A stretch of DNA of 64,000 nucleotides, taken from the NCBI RefSeq assembly GCF_021191695.1, contig NZ_JAIWPT010000003.1, forward strand, positions 62,001-126,000, given 5' to 3'. Both the position numbers and the translations under genes were made by a program. The notes under the pieces were generated by a model. The model had not been told where the DNA came from and searched no databases. It was given only the letters and a program-made list of their open reading frames with translations. The stretch's first letter is position 1. Each line of letters starts with the position of its first letter. Below are positions 45,617 to 56,682 of the stretch, one piece after another. The stretch comes from Proluteimonas luteida. Its GTDB lineage: Bacteria; Pseudomonadota; Gammaproteobacteria; Xanthomonadales; Xanthomonadaceae.

Positions 45617-48600
45617 TCACAGCCGCGCGCGTTGCGCCGCCAGCGCATCGCGCTGCGCGGTCCAGTCGGCCAGGCGCTGCCGCTCCTGCTCGACGACCGC
45701 GGCCGGCGCGTTCTGCACGAAGGTGTCGTTCGACAGCTTGGCGGTGCTCTTGGCCAGTTCGCCCTCGACGCGCTTGAGTTCCTTGTCCAGGCGTGCGCGC
45801 TCGGCGCCCAGGTCGACCAGTCCCTCCAGCGGCACGAACAGCGCCAGCTCGCCGACCAGTGCCGACGCCGACGGCGGCGGGTCGCCGTCCAGGATGCCGA
45901 TGTCCGACAGCCGGGACAGGAACTGCAACTGCGAGGCGAAGCGCTGCACGCGCGCGGCGTCGGCGGGATGCGTGGATCGCGTCAGCAGCGGGATCTGCTT
46001 CGCTGGCGGCACGCCGAGTTCGCTGCGGATGCGGCGCAGCGCGGTCACCATCTGCTGCAGCCATTCGACGTCGGTCGCGGCCTGTGCGTACTGCGCGACC
46101 AGCGCGCTGTCGGGCTGCGGATAGGCTTGCAGCGAAATGGTGGCGGCGTCGATGCCCAGGCGTGGCGCGACCTGGCGCCACAGTTCTTCTGTGACGAACG
46201 GAATCAGCGGATGCAGCAGGCGCAGCAGCGATTCCAGCACGTAGAGCAGGGTATGCCGGGTGCTGTCGGCGGCCGCCCTGTCGTCCCCCTGCAGCGCAGG
46301 CTTGGCCAGTTCGACGAACCAGTCGCAGTATTCGTTCCACGCGAACTCGTACAGGGCCTGCGCCAGCAGGTCGAAGCGGTAGCTGGCGAAATGCGCACGC
46401 GCCTCGTCGGCGGTTCTTGCCAGCCGCGACAGGATCCATTTCTCCGCATCGGTCGCCGGCGGTCGACCGGCCGCCGCGCCCGCATCCGCGCTGCGCGCAC
46501 CTGGGAGAAGGGCGTCCGTGCCATCCCCCGTCGACGGGGAATGGGCGTACTCCCCGGTGTTCATCAGCACGAAGCGCGTCGCATTCCACAGCTTGTTGCA
46601 GAAGTTCTTGTAGCCCTCGGCGCGGCCGAGGTCGAACTTGATGTCGCGGCCGGGGCCGGCCAGGGCGGCCATCGTGAAGCGCAGCGGGTCGGCGCCGTGG
46701 GCGGCGATGCCCTGCGGGAACTCCTTGCGCGTGGCCTTCTCGATCTTCGGCGCGTCCTTGGGCTTCATCAGCCCGGCGGTGCGCTTGGCGACCAGGTCGT
46801 CGATGCTGATGCCGTCGATGATGTCGAGCGGGTCGAGCACGTTGCCCTTCGACTTGGACATCTTCTGACCGTCCTTGTCGCGCACCAGGCCGGTGATGTA
46901 GACGTCGTGGAACGGGATGCGGCCGGTCAGGCGGTCGGTCAGCATGATCATGCGCGCGACCCAGAAGAAGATGATGTCGAAGCCCGTGACCAGCACGCTG
47001 GTCGGCAGGAATTCGTCGAAGCCGCGTTCGCGCATCGCGTCGGGGTCCGGCCAGCCCAGCGTGCTGAACGGCCACAGCGCGGACGAGAACCAGGTCTCCA
47101 GGACGTCGGTCTCCTGGCGCAGCGGCACGTCGTCGGCGAGGCCGCCGCGCGCGCGCGCATCGGCTTCGTCGCGGCCGACGAAGATGTTGCCGGCATCGTC
47201 GAACCAGGCCGGGATGCGATGGCCCCACCAGAGCTGGCGGCTGATCGTCCAGTCCTGGATGTTCTCCATCCAGTGGCGGTAGGTGTTGATCCAGTTCGGC
47301 GGCACGAACTTCACCGCTCCCGGCTGTCCGTCGACGCCTTCGACCAGCGCCATGCCGCGGCGGCCGAGCTGGTCCATCGCGACGAACCACTGGTCGGTCA
47401 GGTAGGGCTCGATCACCGAACCGGAGCGGTCGCCGAAGGGCTGCATGATCGGCTTCGACTCGATGAGCGGATTGCCGTCGGCGTCGGTCACCGCGAGACC
47501 GTCCGCGATGATCGCCTCGACCACGCGCGTCCGCGCCTCGTAGCGGTCCAGGCCGCGCAGTTCGTCGGGCACGAGGTTGATCGCGCCGACGTCGCCGGCG
47601 TCGCGTTCGCCGCGGGCGATCTCGCCGGCGATGCGCGCGCTCTCCCCGTAGGGCAGGCCGTCTGCACGCATCCGCGCGCGGCCGTCCATCAGCGCGTACA
47701 GCGGAATGCCGTTGCGCGCGGCCACCGCGTAGTCGTTGAAGTCGTGCGCGCCGGTGATCTTCACCGCGCCGGACCCGAACGCCGGATCCGGATAGTCGTC
47801 GGCGATGATCGGCACCAGGCGGCGGTGCTGCTTCGGCCCGACCGGGATCTCGCAGAGCTTGCCGACGATCGGCGCGTAGCGCGCGTCGTCCGGATGCACC
47901 GCGACCGCGCCGTCGCCGAGCATCGTTTCCGGACGCGTGGTGGCGATGGCGATGTAGTCGCGCGTCTCGCGCAGCGTGACATTGCCGTCGGCGTCGCGCT
48001 CGACGTATTCGTAGGTCTCGCCGCCGGCCAGCGGGTACTTGAAGTGCCACATGTGGCCCGGCACCTCGCGGTTCTCGACCTCGAGGTCCGAGATCGCGGT
48101 ATCCAGCACGGGATCCCAGTTGACCAGGCGCTTGCCGCGGTAGATCAGCCCTTCCTCGTGCAGGCGCACGAACGCCTCGACCACCGCCTTCGACGGGCCT
48201 TCGTCCATGGTGAAGACCTTGCGCGACCAGTCGCCCGACGTGCCGAGGCGGCGCATCTGGCGCTCGATGGTGTCGCCGGACTGGCCCTTCCATTCCCAGA
48301 CCTTCTCGATGAAGCCCGTGCGGCCCAGCGAGTCGCGGGTCTCGCCCTTGCCCGCGATCGCGAGGTTGCGCGAGACCACCATCTCGGTCGCGATGCCGGC
48401 ATGGTCGCTGCCCATCTGCCACAGCGTGCGATGGCCGAGCATGCGGTGGTAGCGGATCAGCGCATCCTGCAGCGTGTGCTGGAACGCGTGGCCCATGTGC
48501 AGCGTGCCGGTGACGTTCGGCGGCGGCAGCAGGATGGTATAGGCCGGGCCGTCGCCCTGCGGCTTGAAGGCGCCGCTGTTCTCCCATTCCGCATAGAGGC

Positions 48601-48649
48601 GGGCTTCGAAGGTACCGGGGTCGTAGCTGGGGGCGAGGGTGTCAGTCAT
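45617..48649 (-). CDS. valS: Valyl-tRNA synthetase
   Basis: Charges tRNA-Val. The 1010-residue class I enzyme has [15 protein letters not shown] with HMGH at 51-54, [10 protein letters not shown] after it, the editing domain ([13 protein letters not shown]), and KMSKSKGN near residue 595. The C-terminal anticodon domain and coiled coil ([20 protein letters not shown]) close it. It is about 60 residues longer than E. coli ValS. Some of the excess is a Gly/Ala/Pro-rich insert at about 700-732, encoded partly by a near-perfect palindrome (46521-46544). It follows holC, from which it is separated by a repeat. Confidence 0.97.
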   Translation of the reverse strand: MTDTLAPSYDPGTFEARLYAEWENSGAFKPQGDGPAYTILLPPPNVTGTLHMGHAFQHTLQDALIRYHRMLGHRTLWQMGSDHAGIATEMVVSRNLAIAGKGETRDSLGRTGFIEKVWEWKGQSGDTIERQMRRLGTSGDWSRKVFTMDEGPSKAVVEAFVRLHEEGLIYRGKRLVNWDPVLDTAISDLEVENREVPGHMWHFKYPLAGGETYEYVERDADGNVTLRETRDYIAIATTRPETMLGDGAVAVHPDDARYAPIVGKLCEIPVGPKQHRRLVPIIADDYPDPAFGSGAVKITGAHDFNDYAVAARNGIPLYALMDGRARMRADGLPYGESARIAGEIARGERDAGDVGAINLVPDELRGLDRYEARTRVVEAIIADGLAVTDADGNPLIESKPIMQPFGDRSGSVIEPYLTDQWFVAMDQLGRRGMALVEGVDGQPGAVKFVPPNWINTYRHWMENIQDWTISRQLWWGHRIPAWFDDAGNIFVGRDEADARARGGLADDVPLRQETDVLETWFSSALWPFSTLGWPDPDAMRERGFDEFLPTSVLVTGFDIIFFWVARMIMLTDRLTGRIPFHDVYITGLVRDKDGQKMSKSKGNVLDPLDIIDGISIDDLVAKRTAGLMKPKDAPKIEKATRKEFPQGIAAHGADPLRFTMAALAGPGRDIKFDLGRAEGYKNFCNKLWNATRFVLMNTGEYAHSPSTGDGTDALLPGARSADAGAAAGRPPATDAEKWILSRLARTADEARAHFASYRFDLLAQALYEFAWNEYCDWFVELAKPALQGDDRAAADSTRHTLLYVLESLLRLLHPLIPFVTEELWRQVAPRLGIDAATISLQAYPQPDSALVAQYAQAATDVEWLQQMVTALRRIRSELGVPPAKQIPLLTRSTHPADAARVQRFASQLQFLSRLSDIGILDGDPPPSASALVGELALFVPLEGLVDLGAERARLDKELKRVEGELAKSTAKLSNDTFVQNAPAAVVEQERQRLADWTAQRDALAAQRARL

Positions 48650-48669
48650 GTTCGCGTTCTTGCGTTTGT

Positions 48670-48790
48670 CCTTCTCCTGCTTGCGGGAGAAGGTGCCCGG
48701 AGGGCGGATGAGGGGTTTCCCGGGAGCCTGGGCACGCAACTCTCGCGAAGCGCGCCCGCACCCCAGCCCTCTCCCGCACGCGGGAGAGGG
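48670..48790. repeat. CCCTCTCCCGC-type repeat pair between holC and valS
   Basis: CCTTCTCCTGC/GCGGGAGAAGG (48670-48680/48683-48693) and CCCTCTCCCGC/GCGGGAGAGGG (48767-48777/48780-48790) are the two hairpins. They are in reversed order compared with the copy at 42986-43113 and share the segment GGGCGGATGAGGG. Confidence 0.8.
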
Positions 48791-48795
48791 GGTGT

Positions 48796-49218
48796 TCACA
48801 TGTCGTACTTGTTCACTTCCAGGCCGGCGGCCTTGTACTGTTTCCAGCGTTCGCGGAGCGGCTCGCGCGCGGACGCGTCGGCCGGCACCACCTCCAGCAC
48901 GCGCTCGAAACCGCCGGCGACGGCGGCGTCGCGCAGGTTGATCACCAGCGGGCGCATCGGCGCGTCGAAGTCGGGCGTGGCGATCAATACCGGGGTGACG
49001 TCGTCCTCCTCGTCCGTGCCGGCGATCTGGTGCGGGATATAGGCATCCTCGCCCATGTCCCACAGCAGGTCGTCGAGCGCTTCGGCCTGCGCGCCGTCGC
49101 GCGCGAGCACCAGCGTCCACAGGTCGGCCGCGTAAGCCTTGCGGACCAGTTCGCACACCAGCCGCAGCGGTTCCTCGCGGAAGCGCGGCTTGGCGATCAG
49201 GTAGAAGTCGGCGCGCAT
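48796..49218 (-). CDS. holC: DNA polymerase III chi subunit
   Basis: Chi links the clamp loader to single-strand binding protein. The 140-residue protein starts [20 protein letters not shown] and has [19 protein letters not shown] and VINLRDAA, as in the family. It ends in VNKYDM. It is between pepA and valS, the usual order. Confidence 0.94.
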   Translation of the reverse strand: MRADFYLIAKPRFREEPLRLVCELVRKAYAADLWTLVLARDGAQAEALDDLLWDMGEDAYIPHQIAGTDEEDDVTPVLIATPDFDAPMRPLVINLRDAAVAGGFERVLEVVPADASAREPLRERWKQYKAAGLEVNKYDM

Positions 49219-49220
49219 GG

Positions 49221-49296
49221 ACGTGATTCGTGATTGGTGATTCGAAAAGGCGGGTATTCAGCGGCCGGAGGCTCGACCGCTTTTACCAATCACCAC

Positions 49297-49316
<20 letters not shown>
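49221..49316. repeat. Inverted repeat of the GATTSG family between pepA and holC
   Basis: The left arm reads ACGTGATTCGTGATTGGTG and the right arm, on the other strand, ACGTGATTGGTGATTCG. The right arm runs over the stop codon of pepA and supplies its last codons. Confidence 0.75.
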
Positions 49317-50802
<1,486 letters not shown>

Positions 50803-50933
50803 CAACCAGATTCCATGGGGTGATCGGTACACTTCACGGTCCAGTGCGCGGCGGACGAAAGACCCGGCCGCCGCCGCAGATGCGCCGTGTGGGCGCTGCT
50901 GGACGAATCCCCAAGTCTAAAGCAAAGCGCCCG

Positions 50934-52019
50934 ATGCCGAAGCTCGACCGATATCTGTTCCGCGAACTCGCGCAGGCCACGTTCGCGGCGCTGGTCATCC
51001 TGATGATCGTCAGCCTCGGCGGCGTGTTCGCCGACGTGCTGGGCGACATCGCCCGCGGCCGGGTGCCGGCGACGCTGATGCTGGCGCAGCTGGGCCTGCA
51101 GGTCATCAACTACCTGCCGCTGATCCTGCCACTGGGGCTGATGCTGGGGCTGATGCTGGCGTTCGGCCGGCTCTACCGCGACTCGGAGATGCCGGTGCTG
51201 ACCGCCACCGGCGTCGGCCCGCGCCGGCTGCTGCGGCCGCTGCTGCTGGTGGTCGGGCCGATGGTCGTGCTCATCGGCGTGTGCTCGCTGTGGGCCGGGC
51301 CGTGGGCGCGCGACTACTCGCAGAAGATGATCGAGGTCGGCCAGCGCAGCCTGCTGGTCGCCGGGCTGGAGCCCGGGCGTTTCGTCGAGTTCCCCGGCGG
51401 CGGCGGCGTGGTCTACGTCAACGCGATGTCCGACGACGGCAGCCGGCTGGGCCGGGTGTTCGTCTATCGCCAGGACGAGGGGCGCATGGACATCACCACC
51501 GCGCTGGGCGGCGAACTGAGCATCGAGGGCACCGAGCGCTTCCTGCGGCTCGACGACGGCTTCCGGGTCGAGGGACCGATGGACGCCGGGCTGGATTTCA
51601 GGCTGATGCGCTATGCCAGCAACGAGCTGCGCCTGCCGTCGGCCGACGGCAGCGGGCGCGCCGACGACCCCGACACCATGACCACGCTGGCCCTGCTCGG
51701 CGACGGACGGCCCGAGGCGCGTGCGCAACTGCATTTCCGCCTGGCGCCGCCGCTGCTGGCGCTGGCGTTCGCGCTGCTGGCGGTGCCGCTGGCGCGCAGC
51801 CCGCCGCGGCAGGCGCGCTACGGCCGGATGATGCTGGGTTTCCTGGCCTATGTGCTGGGCATGAACCTGATGCTGCTGGGCACCGACTGGGTGGCCGAGG
51901 GCCGCATTCCGGTGGTGCTGGGGCTGTGGTGGCTGGTGCTGCCGCTGCTGGCCGCCGGCCTGTGGCTGTATTTCACCGATGGCCGGGTCGCCGCGCCGGT
52001 CTGGAAGCGCACCCGATGA
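50934..52019 (+). CDS. lptF: LPS export ABC transporter permease LptF
   Basis: The 361-residue inner membrane protein has three helices at each end and a periplasmic beta-jellyroll domain between them (VEFPGGGGVVYVNAMSDDGS ... ALGGELSIEGTERFL). It begins LDRYLFRELAQATFAALVI, the family start. With LptG and LptB it extracts LPS from the inner membrane. It overlaps lptG by four bases and is divergent from pepA. Confidence 0.97.
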   Translation: MPKLDRYLFRELAQATFAALVILMIVSLGGVFADVLGDIARGRVPATLMLAQLGLQVINYLPLILPLGLMLGLMLAFGRLYRDSEMPVLTATGVGPRRLLRPLLLVVGPMVVLIGVCSLWAGPWARDYSQKMIEVGQRSLLVAGLEPGRFVEFPGGGGVVYVNAMSDDGSRLGRVFVYRQDEGRMDITTALGGELSIEGTERFLRLDDGFRVEGPMDAGLDFRLMRYASNELRLPSADGSGRADDPDTMTTLALLGDGRPEARAQLHFRLAPPLLALAFALLAVPLARSPPRQARYGRMMLGFLAYVLGMNLMLLGTDWVAEGRIPVVLGLWWLVLPLLAAGLWLYFTDGRVAAPVWKRTR

Positions 52020-53125
52020 AGCCGATTGTCCGGATCCACGATCTCTACGTCGCCCGCGTCGTGCTGGTCTCGGTGCTGGCCGTCTGGGTGGTGCTGGTCG
52101 GCCTGGATGCGCTGATGGCCGGCGTCAACGAGATCAGCGCCGTCGGCCAGGGCGACTACACCTACATGTCGGCCATCGCCTACATCCTGCAGACGCTGCC
52201 CAGGCGCGCGTACACGATGTTCCCGACCGCGGCGGTCATCGGCTCGCTAATGGGACTGGGGCAGCTGGCGGCCACGTCGGAACTGATCGCGATGCGCGCG
52301 CTGGGCCTGTCGCGCACGCGGATCAGCATTTCGGTCGCCCTGCCGCTGCTGCTGCTGACCGGCCTGATGATCGTCAACGGCGAGACGCTCGGGCCGATGG
52401 CCCAGCGCAGCGCCGATACGATGAAGTCGGCGGCACGCTCCAGCAACATGATCGTCGGACGTTATTCCGGCCTGTGGGCGCGCGAGGGCGATACGTTCCT
52501 GTACGCGCAGAGCGGGCAGGAGCGGCCCGGCGGCGGACGCGACGCGATCGAACTGCACGACGTGCGCCTGTTCGAGTTCGCCGGCGACGGCCGCCTGGAA
52601 TCGGTCGCGCATGCGCAGACCGCCGAGCACGGCGCCGAGGGCTGGACGCTGCGCGACGTGCAGCGGACCTGGTTCGAACCGCGCGCGGTGACCCGCACCG
52701 AGGCGCTGGAGGAGCACTGGGCCTCGCAACTCGATGCCTCGACGCTCGCCGCCAGCGCCAGCAACCTGTGGCGGCCGCGGTACATGACCGCCAGCGACCT
52801 GCGCGCCGGCATCGAGTACCGGCACCGCAACCAGCTCGACGCCACCGAGTTCGAGGAACACTACTGGGGGCGCTGGTTCTATCCGTTGAACGTCCTCGCC
52901 CTGTGTCTGGCCGCGATTCCGTTCGCGTTCGGATCGCTGCGCAGCGGCAGCGCCGGCATGCGCCTGTTCATCGGCATCGTGTTCGCGCTCGGCTTCTGGC
53001 TGGCGCAGACCCAGATCGTCAAGCTGGCCGCGGTCTACCGCCTCGACTACCGGCTGGCCTACCTGATCCCGCCGGCGGTGATGCTGGTCATCTCCTGGTC
53101 CCTGTTCCGACGACGGAGTGGGTGA
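52016..53125 (+). CDS. lptG: LPS export ABC transporter permease LptG
   Basis: The 369-residue partner of LptF. It starts IVRIHDLYVARVVLVSVLAV, followed by the coupling helix GQLAATSELIAMRALGLSR and the conserved GETLGPMAQRSAD. A jellyroll domain follows and then three C-terminal helices. Its start overlaps the lptF stop (ATGA). The stop codon TGA lies at the junction with a long repeat element that continues downstream for about 550 bases. Confidence 0.97.
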   Translation: MKPIVRIHDLYVARVVLVSVLAVWVVLVGLDALMAGVNEISAVGQGDYTYMSAIAYILQTLPRRAYTMFPTAAVIGSLMGLGQLAATSELIAMRALGLSRTRISISVALPLLLLTGLMIVNGETLGPMAQRSADTMKSAARSSNMIVGRYSGLWAREGDTFLYAQSGQERPGGGRDAIELHDVRLFEFAGDGRLESVAHAQTAEHGAEGWTLRDVQRTWFEPRAVTRTEALEEHWASQLDASTLAASASNLWRPRYMTASDLRAGIEYRHRNQLDATEFEEHYWGRWFYPLNVLALCLAAIPFAFGSLRSGSAGMRLFIGIVFALGFWLAQTQIVKLAAVYRLDYRLAYLIPPAVMLVISWSLFRRRSG

Positions 53126-53676
53126 GGCGCACCCGCTTGCGCGGCACTGCCGCGCGGGTGCGCCGAACGCCCCGCGTGCTTCGCGGGGCCGGACGAGCGC
53201 CGAAATGCACGTCCGATAGCAAATCGACCCCGAGCCGCGCGCGCCCGATGACCCGCTTGCGCGGCACTGCCGCGCGGGTGCGCCGAACGCCCGGCGTGCT
53301 TCGCCGGGCCGGACGAGCGCCGGAATGCACGTCCGATAGCAAATCGACCCCGAGCCGCGCGTACCCGATGACCCGCTTGCGCGGCACTGTCGCGCGGGTG
53401 CGCCGAACGCCCGGCGTGCTTCGCCGGGCCGGACGAGCGCCGGAATGCACGTCCGGTAACACATCGACCTTGAGCCGCGCGCGCCTCATGACCCGTTTGC
53501 GCGGCATTGCCGCGCGGGTGCGCCGAACGCCCGCGTGCTTCGCCGGGCTGGGTGAGGCGCCACGGCTTGCGAGCCACTGGCTCGCGTGGCGATGAACGCC
53601 CGGCGTGCTTGACCGGGCCGGAAGCCGCAGGAACAACCTGCCGATAACACCTCGACCCCGAGCCGCGCGCGCCCTT
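53126..53676. repeat. Tandem 120-bp hairpin-bearing repeat after lptG
   Basis: Three nearly identical 120-base units (53131-53250, 53251-53370, 53371-53490) are followed by a partial fourth and a diverged fifth. Each unit has CGCGGCA-C-TGCCGCG and GCCCGGCG-TGCTT-CGCCGGGC hairpins. The first unit also has the flanking arms GGCGCACCCG and CGGGTGCGCC (10 bp, perfect). Copies differ by a few bases only. The gap from lptG to the RDD gene (53126-53707) is nearly filled by this array. The period is a multiple of three, so it stays open in several frames, but I see no gene. Confidence 0.9.
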
Positions 53677-53707
53677 GATCCCACCAAGGACCGCATCCGA
53701 CCCAGGC

Positions 53708-54202
53708 CTACCCGCTACTCTTCGCAGGCCCCGGATCCCGCACCAGCCGCGTCCCGCTCGCGCGGTCGTGCCAGCTCAGGCGGTCGCGGTCGATCCACGC
53801 CCACCAGAACCCCAGCCCGCCGCACAGCAGCGACAGTGTGCCGACGGCATAGCGCAGCCACAGTGCGCCGACGGCGGGCCGCCCCCCGTCGACCGCGCGC
53901 ACGCGGATGCGCCAGGGACGCATGCCCAGCGTCTGCCCGCCGTGGCGCCAGCTGGCCACCGCATAGCCGCCGGCGACCAGCCAGCAGCACAGCCACAACA
54001 GCCACTGCAGCAGACCGAGCGGCGGGATGTTCTCGTGCGGGTCGTGGCGTCCCAGCACGGTGTAGCCGATGGTGAACAAGGCCGACAGCAGCAGCCACAG
54101 CGCCAGCACCGGCCACAGGTCGTAGAACAGGGCCAGCAGGCGTCGCCCGATCCACGCGGGCGGACGGGCGGCAGGCGGCGGACGTCGATGCGGTTCAGGC
54201 AT
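53708..54202 (-). CDS. RDD-family membrane protein
   Basis: The 164-residue protein has an RDD domain: PAWIGRRLLALFYDLWPVLA at the start, two helices (WLLLSALFTIGYTVLG, LLQWLLWLCCWLVAGGYAVA), GQTLGMRPWRIRVR, and LSWHDRASGTRLVRD at the end. Substrate unknown. It is convergent with the repeat array after lptG and divergent from xerD. The repeat arrays flank this gene and xerD on both sides. Confidence 0.85.
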   Translation of the reverse strand: MPEPHRRPPPAARPPAWIGRRLLALFYDLWPVLALWLLLSALFTIGYTVLGRHDPHENIPPLGLLQWLLWLCCWLVAGGYAVASWRHGGQTLGMRPWRIRVRAVDGGRPAVGALWLRYAVGTLSLLCGGLGFWWAWIDRDRLSWHDRASGTRLVRDPGPAKSSG

Positions 54203-54246
54203 CGCCACAGCATAGCGGCAGCGGGGCTGGGCTAAGCTGGCCGGCG

Positions 54247-55200
54247 ATGTCCGCCACCACGCCAGCACAGCGCCGTGCGCTCGCGCAGTCGTTGCCGCCG
54301 CTGCGCGACGACGACCGCGCGGCGATCGAGGGATTCCTCGACGCCTTCTGGGCCGAGACCGGCAGCGCGCAGCAGACGAACGACGCCTACCGGCGCGATC
54401 TGGAAGGCCTGGCGCGCTGGCGCGACGGCCGCGACGGCGGCGTCGTCCACGCCGACCGTGCCGGGCTGTTCGACTATCTGGCCTGGCGTACGCGACACGG
54501 CTGGTCCTCGCGCAGCAATGCGCGCCTGTTGTCGGCCTTGCGGGCGTTCTTCGCCCACCGCCTGCGCACGCAGGCACGCGGCGACGATCCGACCGCGCTG
54601 CTGGACCCGCCGAAGCTGCCGCGCTCGGTGCCCAAGGCGCTGGGCGAGTCGGAGATCGACGCCCTGCTGGCCGCACCCGACGTGTCCACGCCGGAGGGGC
54701 TGCGCGACCGCACGATGCTGGAGCTGATGTACGCCTGCGGCCTGCGCGTCAGTGAACTGACCGACCTGCCCGCCAACGGGGTCAACCTGCGCCAGGGCGT
54801 GTTGCGGGTGACCGGCAAGGGCAGCAAGGAGCGGCTGGTGCCGATGGGCGACGAGGCCCAGCACTGGGTCGCCCGCTACCTGCACGAGGCGCGCCCGGCG
54901 CTCGCCGGGGGGAGAAGCGTGCCGACCCTGTTCGTCGGCACCCGCCAGCAGCCACCGACCCGCCAGCAGTTCTGGGCGCTGGTGAAGCGCCATGCGGCGG
55001 CCGCCGGCATCGACCCCGCCCGGATCAGCCCGCACGGCCTGCGCCACAGCTTCGCGACCCACCTGCTCAACCATGGCGCCGACCTGCGCGCGCTGCAGAT
55101 GCTGCTCGGCCACAGCTCGCTGTCGACCACGCAGATCTACACCCTTGTCGCCCGCGAACAGCTCAAGCGCCTCCACGCCACCCACCACCCGAGGGGGTGA
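54247..55200 (+). CDS. xerD: Tyrosine recombinase XerD
   Basis: With XerC it resolves chromosome dimers at dif. The 317-residue protein has the catalytic Arg167 (YACGLRVSEL), Lys191 (GKGSKERLVP), His263 and Arg266 (HGLRHSFATH), His289 and the nucleophile Tyr298 (TTQIYTLVA). The last residues (LKRLHATHHPRG) match the XerD C-terminus. The stop codon is at the edge of a repeat element like that after lptG. dsbC follows, as in many gammaproteobacteria. Confidence 0.96.
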   Translation: MSATTPAQRRALAQSLPPLRDDDRAAIEGFLDAFWAETGSAQQTNDAYRRDLEGLARWRDGRDGGVVHADRAGLFDYLAWRTRHGWSSRSNARLLSALRAFFAHRLRTQARGDDPTALLDPPKLPRSVPKALGESEIDALLAAPDVSTPEGLRDRTMLELMYACGLRVSELTDLPANGVNLRQGVLRVTGKGSKERLVPMGDEAQHWVARYLHEARPALAGGRSVPTLFVGTRQQPPTRQQFWALVKRHAAAAGIDPARISPHGLRHSFATHLLNHGADLRALQMLLGHSSLSTTQIYTLVAREQLKRLHATHHPRG

Positions 55201-55600
55201 GGCGCACCCGTTTGCGCGGCATTGCCGCGCGGGTGCGCCGAACGCCCCGCGTGCTTCGCGGGGCCGGGCGAGCGCCGAAGATCGCTTCCGATAGCGCGTC
55301 GACGCCGAGTCTCGCGCGTCGGCGAACGCCCCGCGCGCTGCGCGGGGCCGGCCAGCCGGGCAGGACGTTCAGCGCGCGGGATGTTGCGCCACGGATGGCA
55401 TCGTCATTCCCGGACTTCGAGGCGGCATTGCCGCGCGGGTGCGCCGAACGCCCCGCGTGCTTCGCGGGGCCGGGCGAGCGCCGAAGTTCGCTTCCGATAG
55501 CGCGTCGACGCCGAGTCTCGCGCGTCGGCGAACGCCCCGCGCCGCGCGCTGCGCGGGGCGGCCAGCCGGGCAGGACGTGTCGCGCCCATGGGGCGCTCCT
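55198..55600. repeat. Two 206-bp spaced copies of the hairpin element after xerD
   Basis: The first unit starts at the xerD stop (GGTGAGGCGCACCCG). It has GCGGCATTGCCGCGCGGGTG, then CCCCGCG-TGCTT-CGCGGGG and, further on, CCCCGCGC-GCT-GCGCGGGG. The unit recurs 206 bases later (GCGGCATTGCC at 55216 and 55422) with very few changes. The core is shared with the array at 53126-53676. The gap from xerD to dsbC (55201-55785) holds no other recognisable gene. Confidence 0.85.
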
Positions 55601-55785
55601 ACGGTCATCCGGCTTCAGGCGAATCCGGTGCTTCCGGGCATCAACTGCCGCCGGCCAGCCAGGCCCCGGATCGGCCCTGCCGATGAACACAGTCCCCGCC
55701 GGAACGACCGCCAGGTCGGCCCGGCCGCCCCCTTCATGCCAAAATGCACAGTTCCGGAATGTTTCCGCATCGAATCCCGCCCCTG

Positions 55786-56616
55786 ATGAAGCGATACGCA
55801 CTTGCGCTGCTCGGCGCGTTCAGCCTTTCCGCCTGCGCCCAGAGCGCCAGCGAGGTCGATGACGGCAACGCCACCACCGCGGTCGCCGCAGCTGCGAGCG
55901 CCGGCCAGGCCGCGGCGCTGAACGCGCCGACGGGGTCGCCGGCCGCCAATGCCCGCAACGCGATCCTGTCGATCAACCCGCGGGTCGTCATCGAGAGCAT
56001 CGCCGATGCGCCGCTGCCGGGCTTCCAGGAGGTGATCGTGGCCGGCCAGGTGCTGTACGTCAGCGACGATGGCCGCTACGTGATGCAGGGCAGCCTGTTC
56101 GACGCGCAGGAGAAGCGCGACCTGGGCCAGGCCGGGCTGGCCCAGCTGCGCAGGACGCTGCTGGCCGAAGTGCCCGAGGAGCAGCGCATCGTGTTCGCGC
56201 CCGAGGACCCGCTCTATACCGTCGCGGTGTTCACCGACGTCGAATGCGGCTACTGCCGCCGGCTGCACGACGACATCGCCGAGTACAACCGCCGCGGCAT
56301 CGCGATCGAATACCTGGCCTATCCGCGCATGGGACCCGACACCGACGACTTCCGCCTGATGGAATCGGTGTGGTGCGCCGACGACCGCCGCAAGGCGCTG
56401 ACCGACGCCAAGTCCGGTCGCCGGGTGCCGCCGAAGACCTGCGACAACCCGGTCGCCGCGCACTACGCGCTGGGCCAGCGCGTCGGCCTGACCGGGACAC
56501 CGATGATCGTTGCCGAGGACGGCACCCAGATGCCGGGCTACATGCCGCCGGACCAGCTGCTGGCCGCGCTGCAGCGCCTGGCCACCGAGGCGGAAGCCGG
56601 CGGCGAAACCCGCTGA
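55786..56616 (+). CDS. dsbC: DsbC/DsbG-family thiol:disulfide interchange lipoprotein
   Basis: The 276-residue protein starts with a lipoprotein signal peptide, KRYALALLGAFSLSAC, with the lipobox Cys at 17. The thioredoxin-like catalytic domain has CGYC at 154-157 and the cis-Pro loop TGTPMIVAEDG. By family it is a periplasmic disulfide isomerase. Membrane anchoring through the lipobox is inference. ATG 55786 was chosen over an upstream in-frame ATG (55744) because it begins a proper signal peptide. Confidence 0.93.
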   Translation: MKRYALALLGAFSLSACAQSASEVDDGNATTAVAAAASAGQAAALNAPTGSPAANARNAILSINPRVVIESIADAPLPGFQEVIVAGQVLYVSDDGRYVMQGSLFDAQEKRDLGQAGLAQLRRTLLAEVPEEQRIVFAPEDPLYTVAVFTDVECGYCRRLHDDIAEYNRRGIAIEYLAYPRMGPDTDDFRLMESVWCADDRRKALTDAKSGRRVPPKTCDNPVAAHYALGQRVGLTGTPMIVAEDGTQMPGYMPPDQLLAALQRLATEAEAGGETR

Positions 56617-56646
56617 CCGGGGCCGGGCGCGGCGGCGCGCTTTGGC

Positions 56647-56652
56647 TACAAT
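56647..56652 (+). promoter_or_regulatory. Candidate -10 box of purL
   Basis: TACAAT lies 30 bases before the purL ATG. No good -35 is seen. Confidence 0.45.
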
Positions 56653-56682
56653 AGCGAGCCCTGAAATTCGGGTTTCCCGGAC

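Noticed and set aside
53131..53490. CRISPR array
   Set aside because: The 120-base units are repeated without variable spacers, and no cas gene is nearby.
53131..53595. Coding sequence across the 120-bp repeats (40-residue repeat protein)
   Set aside because: The frame is open on both strands because the unit length is a multiple of three; there is no ribosome site or separate start, and the product is Arg-rich low complexity.
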